Of a stretch of DNA of 64,000 nt, positions 46,882 to 58,497 are shown one piece after another. The first letter of the stretch is position 1, and each line of letters begins with the position of its first letter. The DNA comes from Acinetobacter sp. NIPH 2699. GTDB taxonomy: Bacteria > Pseudomonadota > Gammaproteobacteria > Pseudomonadales > Moraxellaceae. The notes under the pieces were generated by a model. The model was not told the origin of the DNA, searched no databases, and saw only the letters and a list, made by a program, of their open reading frames with translations. The stretch lies in contig NZ_JAKZGL010000009.1 in assembly GCF_022549355.1 (NCBI RefSeq), positions 59,990 to 123,989 of the forward strand, read 5' to 3'. The position numbers and the translations under genes were made by a program.

Positions 46882-48711
46882 ATGACCCAAGTGAACGCAC
46901 CAGAATTCGTTCGTCACCCTAAGCTTATTGCATGGGTGGAAGAAATTGCAAAATTAACTAAACCAGCAAAAATTGAATGGTGTGACGGAAGCGAAGAAGA
47001 ATATCAACGTCTGATCGACTTGATGATCGCTAACGGCACCATGCAAAAACTTAACCAAGAAAAACATCCTGGTTCGTATCTTGCAAATTCTGATCCTTCT
47101 GATGTTGCTCGTGTTGAAGACCGCACTTATATCTGCTCTGCAAACAAAGAAGATGCTGGCGCAACAAATAACTGGGTTGCACCTGCGGAAATGCGCACAA
47201 AATTAAATGGATTATTTGATGGTGCAATGGAAGGCCGTACCATGTATGTGGTTCCTTTCTCAATGGGTCCTTTAGGTAGCCACATTGCACACATTGGTAT
47301 CGAATTAACAGATTCACCTTACGTTGCAGTCAGCATGACTAAAATGGCACGTATGGGTAAAGCAGTTTATGACGTATTGGGTACTGACGGCGAGTTTATC
47401 CCATGCGTACACACTGTTGCTGCACCATTAAAAGATGGCGAAAAAGATGTTGTTTGGCCATGTAACCCTGAAAAATATATCGTACATTATCCAGAAACAC
47501 GTGAAATCTGGTCTTATGGTTCAGGTTACGGCGGTAATGCATTACTAGGTAAAAAATGCTTGGCATTACGTATTGCATCTGTCATGGGCCGTGAACAAGG
47601 CTGGTTAGCTGAGCACATGCTGATTTTAGGCGTGACCAACCCACAAGGTGAAAAACATTACATCGCAGCGGCATTCCCTTCTGCATGTGGTAAAACAAAC
47701 TTTGCAATGTTGATTCCACCAGCAGGCTATGAAGGCTGGAAGATTGAAACTGTAGGTGACGATATCGCATGGATCAAACCAGGTGAAGATGGTCGCTTAT
47801 ATGCAATCAACCCAGAAGCTGGTTTCTTCGGTGTTGCACCAGGTACAAATACCAAAACCAACCCGAACTGTATTGCAACGATGCATAAAGATGTCATTTA
47901 TACCAACGTTGCAGTGACTCAAGACGGTGAAGTATGGTGGGAAGGTCTAACCAAAGAAGTCCCAGCAAATCTGGTCACTTGGAAAGGTCAACCGTACGTT
48001 GAAGGCGAAAAAGCTGCACATCCAAACTCACGCTTTACCGTTTCTGCTGGTCAATGCCCTTCGATTGATGCTGACTGGGAAAATCCAGCAGGCGTACCAA
48101 TTTCAGCATTTATCTTCGGTGGTCGCCGTGCGGACACAGTGCCTTTAGTATCAGAAGCTTTTGACTGGGTTGATGGCGTTTATAAAGCTGCAACTATGGG
48201 TTCTGAAACAACTGCTGCTGCTGTTGGTCAACAAGGTATTGTTCGTCGTGACCCGTTTGCGATGCTTCCATTTGCTGGTTATAACATGGCTGATTACTTC
48301 GGTCACTGGTTACAGCTTGGTCAGGAAGTCGGTACTAAAGCTGAAGCTGCTGGTAATAAATTACCAAAAATCTTCAATGTAAACTGGTTCCGTCGTGATG
48401 CTGAAGGCAACTTTGTATGGCCTGGTTTCGGTCAAAACATGCGTGTTCTTGAATGGATCATTGATCGTTGTGAAGGTCGTGCTGAAGCAACTGAAACGCC
48501 AATCGGTCTTGTTCCAACTTATGAGCAATTGAACTGGGAAGGTATTGATTTCTCTAAAGAGCAATTCAATACGGTTACTGCTCAAGATAAAGACCAATGG
48601 ATCAAAGAACTTGAAAGCCACACTGAGTTATTTACTAAACTTGGTGATCGTTTACCTCAAGCACTTAAAGATCGTCAAAATGAATTATTAAATGCAGTTA
48701 AATCTGCTTAA
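46882..48711 (+). CDS. pckG: Phosphoenolpyruvate carboxykinase (GTP)
   Basis: 609-aa gluconeogenic enzyme converting oxaloacetate plus GTP to PEP, CO2 and GDP. The P-loop [14 protein letters not shown] (about 265-278), the GTP/metal segment [31 protein letters not shown] and [14 protein letters not shown] are diagnostic for the GTP class. The gene has an AAAAGG ribosome site and a strong terminator. In bacteria growing mainly on acids it provides the entry to gluconeogenesis. Confidence 0.97.
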   Translation: MTQVNAPEFVRHPKLIAWVEEIAKLTKPAKIEWCDGSEEEYQRLIDLMIANGTMQKLNQEKHPGSYLANSDPSDVARVEDRTYICSANKEDAGATNNWVAPAEMRTKLNGLFDGAMEGRTMYVVPFSMGPLGSHIAHIGIELTDSPYVAVSMTKMARMGKAVYDVLGTDGEFIPCVHTVAAPLKDGEKDVVWPCNPEKYIVHYPETREIWSYGSGYGGNALLGKKCLALRIASVMGREQGWLAEHMLILGVTNPQGEKHYIAAAFPSACGKTNFAMLIPPAGYEGWKIETVGDDIAWIKPGEDGRLYAINPEAGFFGVAPGTNTKTNPNCIATMHKDVIYTNVAVTQDGEVWWEGLTKEVPANLVTWKGQPYVEGEKAAHPNSRFTVSAGQCPSIDADWENPAGVPISAFIFGGRRADTVPLVSEAFDWVDGVYKAATMGSETTAAAVGQQGIVRRDPFAMLPFAGYNMADYFGHWLQLGQEVGTKAEAAGNKLPKIFNVNWFRRDAEGNFVWPGFGQNMRVLEWIIDRCEGRAEATETPIGLVPTYEQLNWEGIDFSKEQFNTVTAQDKDQWIKELESHTELFTKLGDRLPQALKDRQNELLNAVKSA

Positions 48712-48724
48712 TAATGAAAAATAC

Positions 48725-48752
48725 AAAAAGGTCGCTTAGGCGACCTTTTTTA
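48725..48752 (+). terminator. Terminator of pckG
   Basis: AAAAAGGTCGC / GCGACCTTTTT stem with a TTAG loop and T run, 14 bases past the stop. Confidence 0.93.
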
Positions 48753-48851
48753 TTGTCTGATTATTTTAAATTTTAATTAGCCACTATTTAAATTTCTACT
48801 TACTTATTAATTTAAGAACAAACTAGCTAACTGCGAAATAACTCATTTGAA

Positions 48852-50120
48852 TTAATTTTTTGCTTTAAAGGAAAAAAAGATTGGGGCCGAAAACTTCTTT
48901 GAGGTTTCCAAATCAATTGCACAATAATCCATAAATGTTAATCGAACAATATATAATGGGAAAACTAATATTTTTCCTGCAATACGAAATACTCCCTCGC
49001 TACTTTGCTCATATTGATCAATAATAACCAATGAATAAGATAAATAATCCTCTACAGAATGCTCTACCATTTGCCAACCAATATCTGAATCTGGATATTG
49101 ATCTAATGTAATTTGAGCAAGCTGTTTAGCAAAAGTTTGGTGATCAAGTGTTGTGTCTGGTCTATCTAAAATAGTTACAAACACCTCCTTTTCAATTTCT
49201 TTCTTTTCCGAATTATAATAAGCAAATTCAAATGCCGAATTATTGCTTTGAGTAAGTTGCCATTTTTCATCCAACTCAATCTGCCAATGCTCGCCTTCAA
49301 TAACATTACATTTTGATTTTTCCATTAGTTGCTCGAATACGTCAGCTTGCTCATTACTTAATTGTATCACTTCAGGCCCCCGTTCAACCGCAAAAATTTC
49401 ATCTTTAAACAAGTTCCTCATCTCACTTTGACGTTGTGAAAAGGTTTTAAAATCATCTTCCACATCTTCTAAGCAATCTGTAACTGTCACTAAATAGCCA
49501 TTTGGCCATTGCTCAACGTGAAAACCCGCTTGCTGCAATTTCGCTACATTGACCTCTTTAGCAAACTCATCACCATAATACATTGCCCAACCTATTTTTG
49601 ATATTTGAGGCTCTATTAAGGCCCCAAACTCTCCCAATTGATTAAGAGAAAGTTGCTTCACTCCTTTACATTCATGTTCTGTAAAAAAATGTAGCATAGC
49701 TAATTGCGGTGGAAATATCCCACACCAATGTCTGAATAATTCAAACCAGTTAATTTCTTTATAATAATCAACTTTAAAGTCAATTTCTGCTGGAATTAAT
49801 TGGTGTAATTGATTAATCATCTTGTGAGTAATCCACCCTTTTCCTTTCAATTTATTTTTTCTTCTCCAAGCAAAATCATTATGAAATTCTGAAACCTTTT
49901 TACCATCTATATGAATCTGGCCAAGCCCTGCCCAATTATTTTCACAAGCCTCCACACTCTCAAATTTTTGTTTAAACCGTTCAGGATTTGTAGAAATGTG
50001 CTCTGGAGTTAACCATCCTTTAGATGTATTCACTAGAGACTCAATGAATGGCCAGCCATAATCTCGCCATTCAAAAGTATCTACTTTGCTTCTAATTCTA
50101 ATCTGTATAAATGGCTTCAT
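48852..50120 (-). CDS. Large immunity-like protein downstream of a decayed toxin
   Basis: 422-aa cytoplasmic protein with no signal peptide. It looks like two parts: an N-terminal region of about 215 residues (FIQIRIRSKVDTFEWRDYGW, NWFELFRHWCGIFPPQLA, KIGWAMYYGDE) that resembles Imm52-type immunity proteins from memory, and a C-terminal half of unknown type. Its ATG overlaps the stop of the broken toxin frame as TAATG, the usual toxin-then-immunity order. The frame is intact although the toxin is not. Immunity function is inferred from position. Confidence 0.7.
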   Translation of the reverse strand: MKPFIQIRIRSKVDTFEWRDYGWPFIESLVNTSKGWLTPEHISTNPERFKQKFESVEACENNWAGLGQIHIDGKKVSEFHNDFAWRRKNKLKGKGWITHKMINQLHQLIPAEIDFKVDYYKEINWFELFRHWCGIFPPQLAMLHFFTEHECKGVKQLSLNQLGEFGALIEPQISKIGWAMYYGDEFAKEVNVAKLQQAGFHVEQWPNGYLVTVTDCLEDVEDDFKTFSQRQSEMRNLFKDEIFAVERGPEVIQLSNEQADVFEQLMEKSKCNVIEGEHWQIELDEKWQLTQSNNSAFEFAYYNSEKKEIEKEVFVTILDRPDTTLDHQTFAKQLAQITLDQYPDSDIGWQMVEHSVEDYLSYSLVIIDQYEQSSEGVFRIAGKILVFPLYIVRLTFMDYCAIDLETSKKFSAPIFFSFKAKN

Positions 50121-50235
50121 TACAAACTTAACTCCGCTAATGTTTTTTGGTTTGAATCAAAAACATATACCTTACCATTATTTCTCGATATGGCTTTTCC
50201 CAAAAGTTCAGAAATATACTGATTACGCTCACTAA

Positions 50236-50243
50236 TAACTAAA
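50236..50243. repeat. Left 8-bp target site duplication
   Basis: TAACTAAA directly before the left end of the IS1595-family element, identical to the copy at 50955-50962. Confidence 0.9.
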
Positions 50244-50954
50244 GGGGCTGTAGTAGATAAAGTTAAATTTCGGTCCATTTTAATAGCATTTTAAGCTGTT
50301 GTTTTGGACTGCCATAATTGAATCTAAACTCACATTCCTTAATAAACAACGGAAAGGCATTTCGGTCAATCCCATTGTATTTTCGCAGTACTCTTTTTGC
50401 TTGATTCCAAAAGTTTTCAATCCCATTGATATGATTCTGACCATCAGCAAAATGACTTGAATGATTGATCCGATGATGGCTAAATCCTGCAACATCCAAA
50501 GCATTATAACTATGCCAGTGATCTGTATAAACAATACTATCTGGAGTGATTTTGTTCGATATTACAGGCATTAAGGTACTTGATTTGGTATCAGGAACTA
50601 TAACCGTATAAACTTTACCATTACGTTTGAGCAAACCAAAGACAATCACCTTGCCCGCAGCACCTCGACCACGTTTTCCTTTACGTGCTCCACCAAAATA
50701 GCTTTCATCTAATTCAATTTGTCCTTGAAATACTTCAATGGCATCTTGGTCAAGGTGATACATAATAATTTGACGAATTTTTCTATAGAACAATGCAGCA
50801 GAGTTGGGTTGAATTCCCAATAAATCAGCGGCAGTTCTAGCGGTAACTTCAGCAATGAAAAACTCTAATAGCTTTATTTGAATTTTTCTATTTAATTTAC
50901 ATCTAGTTATCTTCATAAAAGTAGATTATCACAATGCTAATCTACTACAGCCCC
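50244..50954 (-). mobile_element. IS1595-family insertion sequence (711 bp), intact
   Basis: It is bounded by perfect 14-bp terminal inverted repeats GGGGCTGTAGTAGA at 50244-50257 and 50941-50954, flanked by an identical 8-bp duplication TAACTAAA. It carries one transposase gene on the minus strand and inserts into a toxin pseudogene. The clean duplication indicates a recent or well-preserved event. Confidence 0.95.
50263..50916 (-). CDS. IS1595-family transposase (ISXO2-like DDE domain)
   Basis: 217 aa. It lacks the N-terminal zinc finger of longer relatives and starts with a small helix-turn-helix-like segment (TARTAADLLGIQPNSAALFYRKIRQ). The catalytic domain carries ELDESYFGGARKGKRGRG, VYTDHWHSY and GIENFWNQAKR, the DDE/N residues of the family. 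It is intact, so the element may be mobile. Confidence 0.94.
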   Translation of the reverse strand: MKITRCKLNRKIQIKLLEFFIAEVTARTAADLLGIQPNSAALFYRKIRQIIMYHLDQDAIEVFQGQIELDESYFGGARKGKRGRGAAGKVIVFGLLKRNGKVYTVIVPDTKSSTLMPVISNKITPDSIVYTDHWHSYNALDVAGFSHHRINHSSHFADGQNHINGIENFWNQAKRVLRKYNGIDRNAFPLFIKECEFRFNYGSPKQQLKMLLKWTEI

Positions 50955-50962
50955 TAACTAAA
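50955..50962. repeat. Right 8-bp target site duplication
   Basis: TAACTAAA directly after the right inverted repeat; matches the left copy. Confidence 0.9.
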
Positions 50963-51577
50963 TTAAAAGGTTGACCACTATCTCCAGCCAATTTAATTTG
51001 AGCTTGTAGTTATTTACTCAATGAAAGACTCATCACATCTTTTACTTCAACAATGCCTCCCGAACTTTTACCCCATAGATCAGGAATAGTTCTAACAGCA
51101 GTACCATCTGGCAATTTTACGGTTGCAAGTTGATTATTCTTATGAGCCCCTAATGCTTCGATTAGACTTTTCTCAAACGCTCTCCCTCTTGCCATAGCAG
51201 TTGTTGTCTTAGATACGTTTTTAATAGTTGTATTGACACCCTGTACTCTTGTTACCCGATTACCGAATCCAGCCGATACAATATTAGCAGCAGCCAGTAA
51301 ACGGTTCTGCTCTAAACCTGCTATACCTGTTCCAGTTAATAACACTTTAAAGCTATCTGCCATACTCATTGCATTACCTGCTACAGGCATCCACGCAATG
51401 ATATCAAGCGCATTCTGTAATTCTTCTTTTCGTTTTACATCTAACGCATCATATCTACTTTTACAAACAGTTTCACTTACACCACTACCACAATTCGTGT
51501 TTGCACAAGTTGTAAAAATATTAGTTGCTTTTATCTCATCTGCTTTCCATTGGATGGTATTGTCAAATTTTCCAAGG

Positions 51578-51724
51578 CTATTGAATGCCATGTATTAATT
51601 TCACATTTTGTGCTTGTGATAAACCCTCTAACAATACATTAATATGTCCTGTATAAGCGCCTAAACCACTACACGCTGCTCTTAATGCCGCATCATTGGC
51701 ATCACTAACTACTTTACACTTCAT
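51578..51724 (-). pseudogene. Upstream toxin fragment, shifted frame
   Basis: 48 codons from ATG 51724 (MKCKVVSDANDAALRAACSG) to TAG at 51578. It overlaps the toxin start by 14 nt in another frame. Its composition resembles the stalk or pretoxin part of contact-dependent or filamentous-hemagglutinin-like toxins. It is probably the N-terminal side of the same toxin separated by a frameshift; the large carrier protein is absent. Confidence 0.5.
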
Positions 51725-51863
51725 AAATGCATTTGAACCAACACTCTATTTTTTCTACTGTTGGAAATCCTTTTAGATCAATTTTAAGATTCCCCCCTCT
51801 TAACACCTAACTTATTTCTATCAACTTCATAACAAAAAAATTGCATTGATAAACAAATTTAAA

Positions 51864-51882
51864 GATAATTGTAATAATAATA
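51864..51882 (+). promoter_or_regulatory. Fur-like box upstream of the second TonB receptor
   Basis: GATAATTGTAATAATAATA matches the Fur consensus at about 14 of 19 positions and ends 12 bases before the start codon. Confidence 0.5.
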
Positions 51883-51894
51883 TTTCTCATTTAC

Positions 51895-54084
51895 ATGGTT
51901 GTAAATATGAGCTCAACTCTCTCCTTCAAACGAAACTCACTCTTTCTTGCACTATCAAGCTTAGTCAGCATTAGCCCCTACAGCTTTGCAGCAGAAGAAG
52001 TATCACAGCAACTCCCAACGATTCAAGTCAAAGCCACTCAAGCTGAAAATACCAGTTCTGAAAGCACCAAAGCCTATACCGTTAAAAATAGCTCAAGTGC
52101 GACCAAGCTCAATATCGAAGCCAAAGAAACGCCGCAAACCATGAGTGTCATCACTCGCCAACAAATCGAGGACTTTGGCTTAACATCAACACGAGATATT
52201 TTAAATAATACCCCTGGCGTGACAGTCAATGCACTTGAAACTGAACGCGCAGTATATATGGCTCGGGGCTTTGAAATTTCCAATATATTAATTGATGGTG
52301 TGGGTTTTCCATTAACCAATTGGAATACCACAGATACCAACCCTGACAGTTACTTTTATGATCGTATTGAAGTCGTTAAAGGCGCAAATGCACTAACCAA
52401 TGCTTTCGGTGATCCAAGCGCAACCATTAGCTATATTCGCAAACGTCCCACCAAAGCGTTTCAAGCCAGCAGTACGCTAAGTTATGGATCATGGGACACT
52501 CAACGCTATGAAGCAGATGCATCTGGCAGTTTAAATGATCACATACGTGGACGATTGTCAGGTTTTCAACAAACAGGTGATTCACACTTAGATCGCTATT
52601 CCTCAGAAAAAAATGGCATTGCAGGTGTTATTGAGACTGATATTAACGACAGTACTCTTCTCACTATTGGTGCAAGCCAAGAAAAGAATAAACCGAATGC
52701 CAACAACTGGGGCGCGATTCCTCTGATGGATAGTTCTGGTAAACAACTCAGTTATGACCGATCATTTAACCCAAATCCAGACTGGACCTATTGGGACAAC
52801 ACTTCTCGCAATGCATTTTTCGAACTCAAACAAAAGCTCTCAGAGACTTGGTCTGCCAACCTGAACTATACCTACAATGAAAAAAACCGTGAAAGCAAAC
52901 TTTTATATTATTATGGCTATCCGATGGCGAACGGTGCCGATATTGATCTTACTGCTGGCGGCTATCTAGAAAAAAACAGACAACACAGTGTTGACCTCAA
53001 CCTAAATGGAAAATTTGAATTATTTGGTCAACAACATGAAGCGATTGTTGGTTATAACTTCACTCAGAATAAACAAAATGATGCTCAAAGTAGTGGCACT
53101 ATCCAAGATAGTAATATTGGAACATGTATCCGTGGTACAGGCGAAAATCAATATCAAGCACAATGTACAACCGACTGGGCAAGCTGGACACCGAACAATG
53201 TCACTTGGTCTGATTTCGTTAAACAAGCCGATTATACTCAACGCAACCAATCTATTTATGCGGCTACACGCCTTCATTTAAATGATGATCTCAAACTGAC
53301 ACTTGGCGCAAACTACGTCCAAGCAAAAAGTGAAGGCTCAAGCTATAGCGCGCCAATGAATTACGATGAAAGTAAAGTTTCGCCTTATGCTGGGATTACC
53401 TATAACTTCACCCCTGAATATACAGGCTATATGAGTTATACCTCAATCTTTCGTCCCCAGACCTCAGTAGACCAAGCAACAGGAAAAGTGGCTGATCCAA
53501 TTGAAGGAAAAAGCTACGAAGTGGGGATCAAAAGTGCATGGTTAGATAATCAGCTTACAGGAACTCTAGCGATCTTTAGAACTGAAGAAAACAATTATCC
53601 GCTTCGCTCAACAGATGGACACCCTTTAAATCGAAAAGTTGGCATTAGTGACTTACGTTCACAAGGCGTTGAGGTCGGCTTGGCTGGGCAATTAACCGAT
53701 CAGGTCAATGTCTCTTTAGGCTATGCACAATTTAGTTTACAAGATTTAAAAAATGGCGGCGCTGCTCGAACTTATAATCCAACTCAGACTTTTAATCTGC
53801 TTACCACTTATACACCAACTCAGATACCAAAACTTAAAGTAGGCGCTGGACTACAATGGCAAGGGAAAACCTCTATTTTTGATAATGTAAAATCAGCTTA
53901 CTTAAAACAAAGTGATTATGCTCTGCTTAATCTCATGGCAAGCTATGAAGTCAACAAACACTTCACCGTTCAAGCCAATGCCAACAACGTTACGGATAAA
54001 AACTATTTAAATAGCTTCACTTACAGTCAAGCATTCTATGGCCAACCTGCGAACTATACAGTTGCGCTTAAATTTAAATATTAA
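51895..54084 (+). CDS. TonB-dependent siderophore receptor (FhuE/FpvA type)
   Basis: 729 aa. The signal peptide ends near SFAAEE. It has a TonB-box region (QLPTIQVKATQAENTSS), a plug with ETPQTMSVITRQQIEDFGL, NNTPGVTVNALETERAVYMARGFE and IEVVKGANALTNAFGDPSATISYIRKRP, and a barrel ending NYTVALKFKY. The ETPQ...VITRQ pattern is that of hydroxamate/pyoverdine-type receptors (TonB-siderophore family). The start may be ATG 51895 or 51907. A Fur-like box precedes it. The ligand is unknown. Confidence 0.92.
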   Translation: MVVNMSSTLSFKRNSLFLALSSLVSISPYSFAAEEVSQQLPTIQVKATQAENTSSESTKAYTVKNSSSATKLNIEAKETPQTMSVITRQQIEDFGLTSTRDILNNTPGVTVNALETERAVYMARGFEISNILIDGVGFPLTNWNTTDTNPDSYFYDRIEVVKGANALTNAFGDPSATISYIRKRPTKAFQASSTLSYGSWDTQRYEADASGSLNDHIRGRLSGFQQTGDSHLDRYSSEKNGIAGVIETDINDSTLLTIGASQEKNKPNANNWGAIPLMDSSGKQLSYDRSFNPNPDWTYWDNTSRNAFFELKQKLSETWSANLNYTYNEKNRESKLLYYYGYPMANGADIDLTAGGYLEKNRQHSVDLNLNGKFELFGQQHEAIVGYNFTQNKQNDAQSSGTIQDSNIGTCIRGTGENQYQAQCTTDWASWTPNNVTWSDFVKQADYTQRNQSIYAATRLHLNDDLKLTLGANYVQAKSEGSSYSAPMNYDESKVSPYAGITYNFTPEYTGYMSYTSIFRPQTSVDQATGKVADPIEGKSYEVGIKSAWLDNQLTGTLAIFRTEENNYPLRSTDGHPLNRKVGISDLRSQGVEVGLAGQLTDQVNVSLGYAQFSLQDLKNGGAARTYNPTQTFNLLTTYTPTQIPKLKVGAGLQWQGKTSIFDNVKSAYLKQSDYALLNLMASYEVNKHFTVQANANNVTDKNYLNSFTYSQAFYGQPANYTVALKFKY

Positions 54085-54090
54085 TAAATT

Positions 54091-54124
54091 TAACCCCTTA
54101 TCTCAATGCAAAGATAAGGGGTTA
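54091..54124. terminator. Bidirectional terminator between the receptor and glpD
   Basis: Perfect 13-bp stem TAACCCCTTATCT / AGATAAGGGGTTA between convergent genes. Confidence 0.9.
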
Positions 54125-54130
54125 TTGCTT

Positions 54131-55651
54131 TTATGCAGCGTTCGGGGTCAGTCTTTTTGATTCCAAGTAAGCATCCAATAATGCAACTTCATCATGATTC
54201 ATACTTAAACCGAGCTTAGAACGTCTCCAAAGAAGATCTTGGCTGGTCATCACCCATTCAAAACGACACAAATAATCAACCTCTCTCACATATAAGCCTT
54301 GACCGAAATGCTGTCCAAGCTGCACGACAGAAGTTGCTTCACCCAGAATATTCCACACCCGTGTACCATAAGCAGAAGCCCAACGTTTTGCTAAAAACTC
54401 AGGAGCATCGGTCACCTGTAGAAGAATTTCCTGAACCAACTGTTCAACTGTATCCATCTTCTCACCACCCGGTAAGACTTCTTTTGCTGTCCAACGCCCC
54501 TGCATTTCAGGGAAGAAAGCTTTAAGCTGCTGCATCGCAGATTCAGCCAACTTACGATAGGTTGTCAATTTACCACCAAATACCGAGAGTAATGGCGCTT
54601 GACCAACAGGTTGCTTTGACAAGGCCAAAGTATAATCACGTGTCACCGCAGAAGGGTTATCTGACTCATCGTCACACAATGGACGCACACCCGCAAAAGT
54701 TGAAATAATATCTTCTTGGGTTAATTGCTTTTTAAAATGCGCGTTACTCACCTTAACCAGATAATCGATTTCAGCTTGAGTAATCTTCACCTGAGCAGGA
54801 TCACCTTGGTATTCATGATCCGTTGTTCCAATCATGGTGTATTGATCCAAATAAGGAATCGCAAACACAATACGACGGTCATCATTTTGCATAATAAAGG
54901 CTTTATCACCTTCATAAAGCTTCGGCACAATAATATGGCTACCTTGAATTAAACGGATACCATATGGTGATTGAAGCTGTAAATCCTGTTTGATAAATTG
55001 AGCAACCCACGGACCTGCTGCATTGACCAAAGCCTTGGCTTTAATTTGAAATGTTCCCTGTGCATTTTCCAGATCAACAATCCAGTATTCCCCGTCACGC
55101 TTCGCAGATAAACAACGTGTACGCGTCACAATGTCAGCACCTTTTTCACGTGCATGCATCGCATTGAGCACCACTAAACGCGAATCATCTACCGCACAAT
55201 CAGAATATTCAAAACCACGTGTAATCGCTGAGTTTAATGGACTATCTTCTTTAAAATAAACGTTATTTGAACCCAATAATTTCTCGCGCTTTCCTAAGTG
55301 GTCATAGAAGAATAGACCTGTACGAATCAGCCAAGCTGGGCGCAAATGAGGACGATGTGGCATGATGAAACGCATTGGACGAATAATATGTGGTGCTTTA
55401 TTCAATAACACCTCACGCTCAGCCAACGCCTCACGCACTAAGCGAAATTCTTTATGCTCTAAATAGCGTAAACCACCATGAATCAACTTACTACTCGCAG
55501 AAGAAGTATGACTGGCCAAATCATCCTTTTCACATAAAAATACTGATAATCCGCGACCCGCAGCATCGACTGCGATACCAACACCATTGATACCACCACC
55601 AATGATCGCAAGATCATAAATTTTACCAGTTAACTGAGGAGAATTTTGCAT
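54131..55651 (-). CDS. glpD: Aerobic glycerol-3-phosphate dehydrogenase
   Basis: 506-aa membrane-associated FAD enzyme oxidising sn-glycerol-3-phosphate to DHAP, passing electrons to quinone. FAD-binding LAIIGGGINGVGIAVDAAGRGLSV, then SSASSKLIHGGLRYLEH, GTTDHEY, and AGVRPL near the substrate site. Normal length. GlpR-like operators lie in the 45 bp upstream. With glpR and glpK upstream it completes glycerol-phosphate use, but no glpF is seen. Confidence 0.97.
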   Translation of the reverse strand: MQNSPQLTGKIYDLAIIGGGINGVGIAVDAAGRGLSVFLCEKDDLASHTSSASSKLIHGGLRYLEHKEFRLVREALAEREVLLNKAPHIIRPMRFIMPHRPHLRPAWLIRTGLFFYDHLGKREKLLGSNNVYFKEDSPLNSAITRGFEYSDCAVDDSRLVVLNAMHAREKGADIVTRTRCLSAKRDGEYWIVDLENAQGTFQIKAKALVNAAGPWVAQFIKQDLQLQSPYGIRLIQGSHIIVPKLYEGDKAFIMQNDDRRIVFAIPYLDQYTMIGTTDHEYQGDPAQVKITQAEIDYLVKVSNAHFKKQLTQEDIISTFAGVRPLCDDESDNPSAVTRDYTLALSKQPVGQAPLLSVFGGKLTTYRKLAESAMQQLKAFFPEMQGRWTAKEVLPGGEKMDTVEQLVQEILLQVTDAPEFLAKRWASAYGTRVWNILGEATSVVQLGQHFGQGLYVREVDYLCRFEWVMTSQDLLWRRSKLGLSMNHDEVALLDAYLESKRLTPNAA

Positions 55652-55663
55652 ACATCACCGCAA

Positions 55664-55691
55664 ATTTTCGATATTGTTCAATAATGAAAAT
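55664..55691 (-). promoter_or_regulatory. Overlapping GlpR-like operators at the glpD start
   Basis: ATTTTCGATATTGTTC and TTGTTCAATAATGAAAA overlap within an AAATTTTC/GAAAATTT inverted repeat, 13-40 bp upstream of the glpD ATG. They match the TTTTCG-AT-half-site pattern of GlpR. Confidence 0.6.
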
Positions 55692-55889
55692 TTAAACATA
55701 TAAAATGAAAATAGACAATAAAAATGAGCAACAAAAATGCCAATTTATCGACATTTTTAGACTGATGGTTAAAAATAAAAAAGTGACAGGAAAACGATTT
55801 AAAATGAATTAAATGTAATATTTATAAGGAATAAAATGATTTATACACAAAACTAAGCTCAGTCAAAATCACCCAGCTCAAAAGATTAA

Positions 55890-55910
55890 TATTTTTTTCG
55901 AAAATGAATA
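55890..55910. promoter_or_regulatory. GlpR-like site just after glpR
   Basis: TATTTTTTTCGAAAATGAATA resembles the glpK-region operator and sits two bases beyond the glpR stop, upstream of glpD. Confidence 0.4.
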
Positions 55911-55911
55911 T

Positions 55912-56676
55912 TTATTTGGCAATAATCAATCCAATATCCAAATCCTGAATGGTTTTCATATATTGATCATTCGGTTGCTCATCCGTAAAGATGCAATCCA
56001 CTTGTTTAAGTGAACCTAAACGAATCATCGCATTACGTCCAAATTTACTACTATCCGCAGCTAAAAAGACCTGACGTGCGCTTGAAATGATTTCTTGTGA
56101 AACACAGACTTCTTGAAAATCAAAATCCAATAAAGTGCCATCTTCTTCGATACCACTAATTCCAACCAATGCATAATCCGCTTTAAATTGCTTAAAGAAA
56201 TCAGCCGTTGCCTGCCCAATCACGCCACCATCTGGACGTACACGACCACTGGCAATCAACACCTCAAAATCTTCTTTGGTACTCAAAATCTTAGCAACAT
56301 TTAAATTATTGGTAATAATTTTCAGCCCCGTATGATTTAACAAGGCATGCGCAATGGCTTCGGTTGAAGTACCGATATTGATAAACAATGAAGCATGGTC
56401 AGGCACAGCAGCGGCGACAGCTTCCGCAATAGAACGTTTTTCTTCAAGCATATGCCCGACACGCATGGTGTACTCAGTGTTTTCGACACTAGAATCATGT
56501 GCCGCGCCGCCATGATAGCGACGCAACAAACCGTCATCTGCTAACTGATTAATATCACGTCGAATCGTCTGAGGAGTAACATCAAAATATTGGGCAAGTT
56601 CTTCAATACTGATATAACCACGCTCTCGTACTAATTCGAGGGTTTTTTGTTGGCGTAATATCAAACTCATGCTCAT
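55912..56676 (-). CDS. glpR: DeoR-family regulator GlpR
   Basis: 254-aa repressor. The N-terminal helix-turn-helix is [38 protein letters not shown]. The C-terminal DeoR sensor domain includes [14 protein letters not shown] and [11 protein letters not shown] for sugar-phosphate binding. It lies between glpK and glpD and likely represses both, with glycerol-3-phosphate as inducer. Start [13 protein letters not shown]; the two Met codons are alternatives. Confidence 0.94.
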   Translation of the reverse strand: MSMSLILRQQKTLELVRERGYISIEELAQYFDVTPQTIRRDINQLADDGLLRRYHGGAAHDSSVENTEYTMRVGHMLEEKRSIAEAVAAAVPDHASLFINIGTSTEAIAHALLNHTGLKIITNNLNVAKILSTKEDFEVLIASGRVRPDGGVIGQATADFFKQFKADYALVGISGIEEDGTLLDFDFQEVCVSQEIISSARQVFLAADSSKFGRNAMIRLGSLKQVDCIFTDEQPNDQYMKTIQDLDIGLIIAK

Positions 56677-56723
56677 CCATCCTATGTTATTTCAACTCAT
56701 CCAATAGCAACGCTTAGTTGGGC

Positions 56724-58244
<1,521 letters not shown>

Positions 58245-58364
58245 CTATCCAGACTTGCCTGATGTATTAGAGCAATGAATTAAACGCCCGAAAAAACGGA
58301 GCGTCATACTGCAATAAAGCAACGACTTCTGTATTAAATTAAAAACTGCGCCGATTATATGCAA

Positions 58365-58385
58365 AATTGTTCGAAAACGAAAATT
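58365..58385 (-). promoter_or_regulatory. GlpR-like operator upstream of glpK
   Basis: TTGTTCGAAAACGAAAAT is nearly palindromic, close to the E. coli GlpR half-site pattern TGTTCG-AT-CGAACA, about 130 bp upstream of glpK. Confidence 0.6.
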
Positions 58386-58497
58386 CTTTATTTATTTTTG
58401 AATACAAAACTGACGAAAAACCATTTGTTAAAGATTACTCACAATTCAAAAATCATTTTTATGCGATACTAAAAGCATAAATAACAGGATCATTGAT

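Larger units (their letters stand above)
50120..51591 (-). pseudogene. Polymorphic toxin C-terminal domain, broken by a stop codon and an IS element
   Basis: The minus-strand frame starts MAFNSLGKFDNTIQW and runs through a pretoxin-like part into a nuclease-like region (RGRAFEKSLIEALG, then TIPDLWGKSSGGIVEVKDV). That region looks like a restriction-endonuclease-fold toxin, with D and E-x-K residues placed as such enzymes have. The frame hits TAA at 51010-51012, but the same frame continues (LQAQIKLAGDSGQPFNLV), suggesting CAA changed to TAA. Six codons into the next segment it is cut by an IS at 50244-50954. Past the IS the coding resumes (ISERNQYISELLGKAISRN...) and ends at 50120. It is almost certainly inactive. 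Confidence 0.8.

Noticed and set aside
50280..50534. 84-codon minus-strand frame in the IS
   Set aside because: Lies in another frame of the intact transposase gene.
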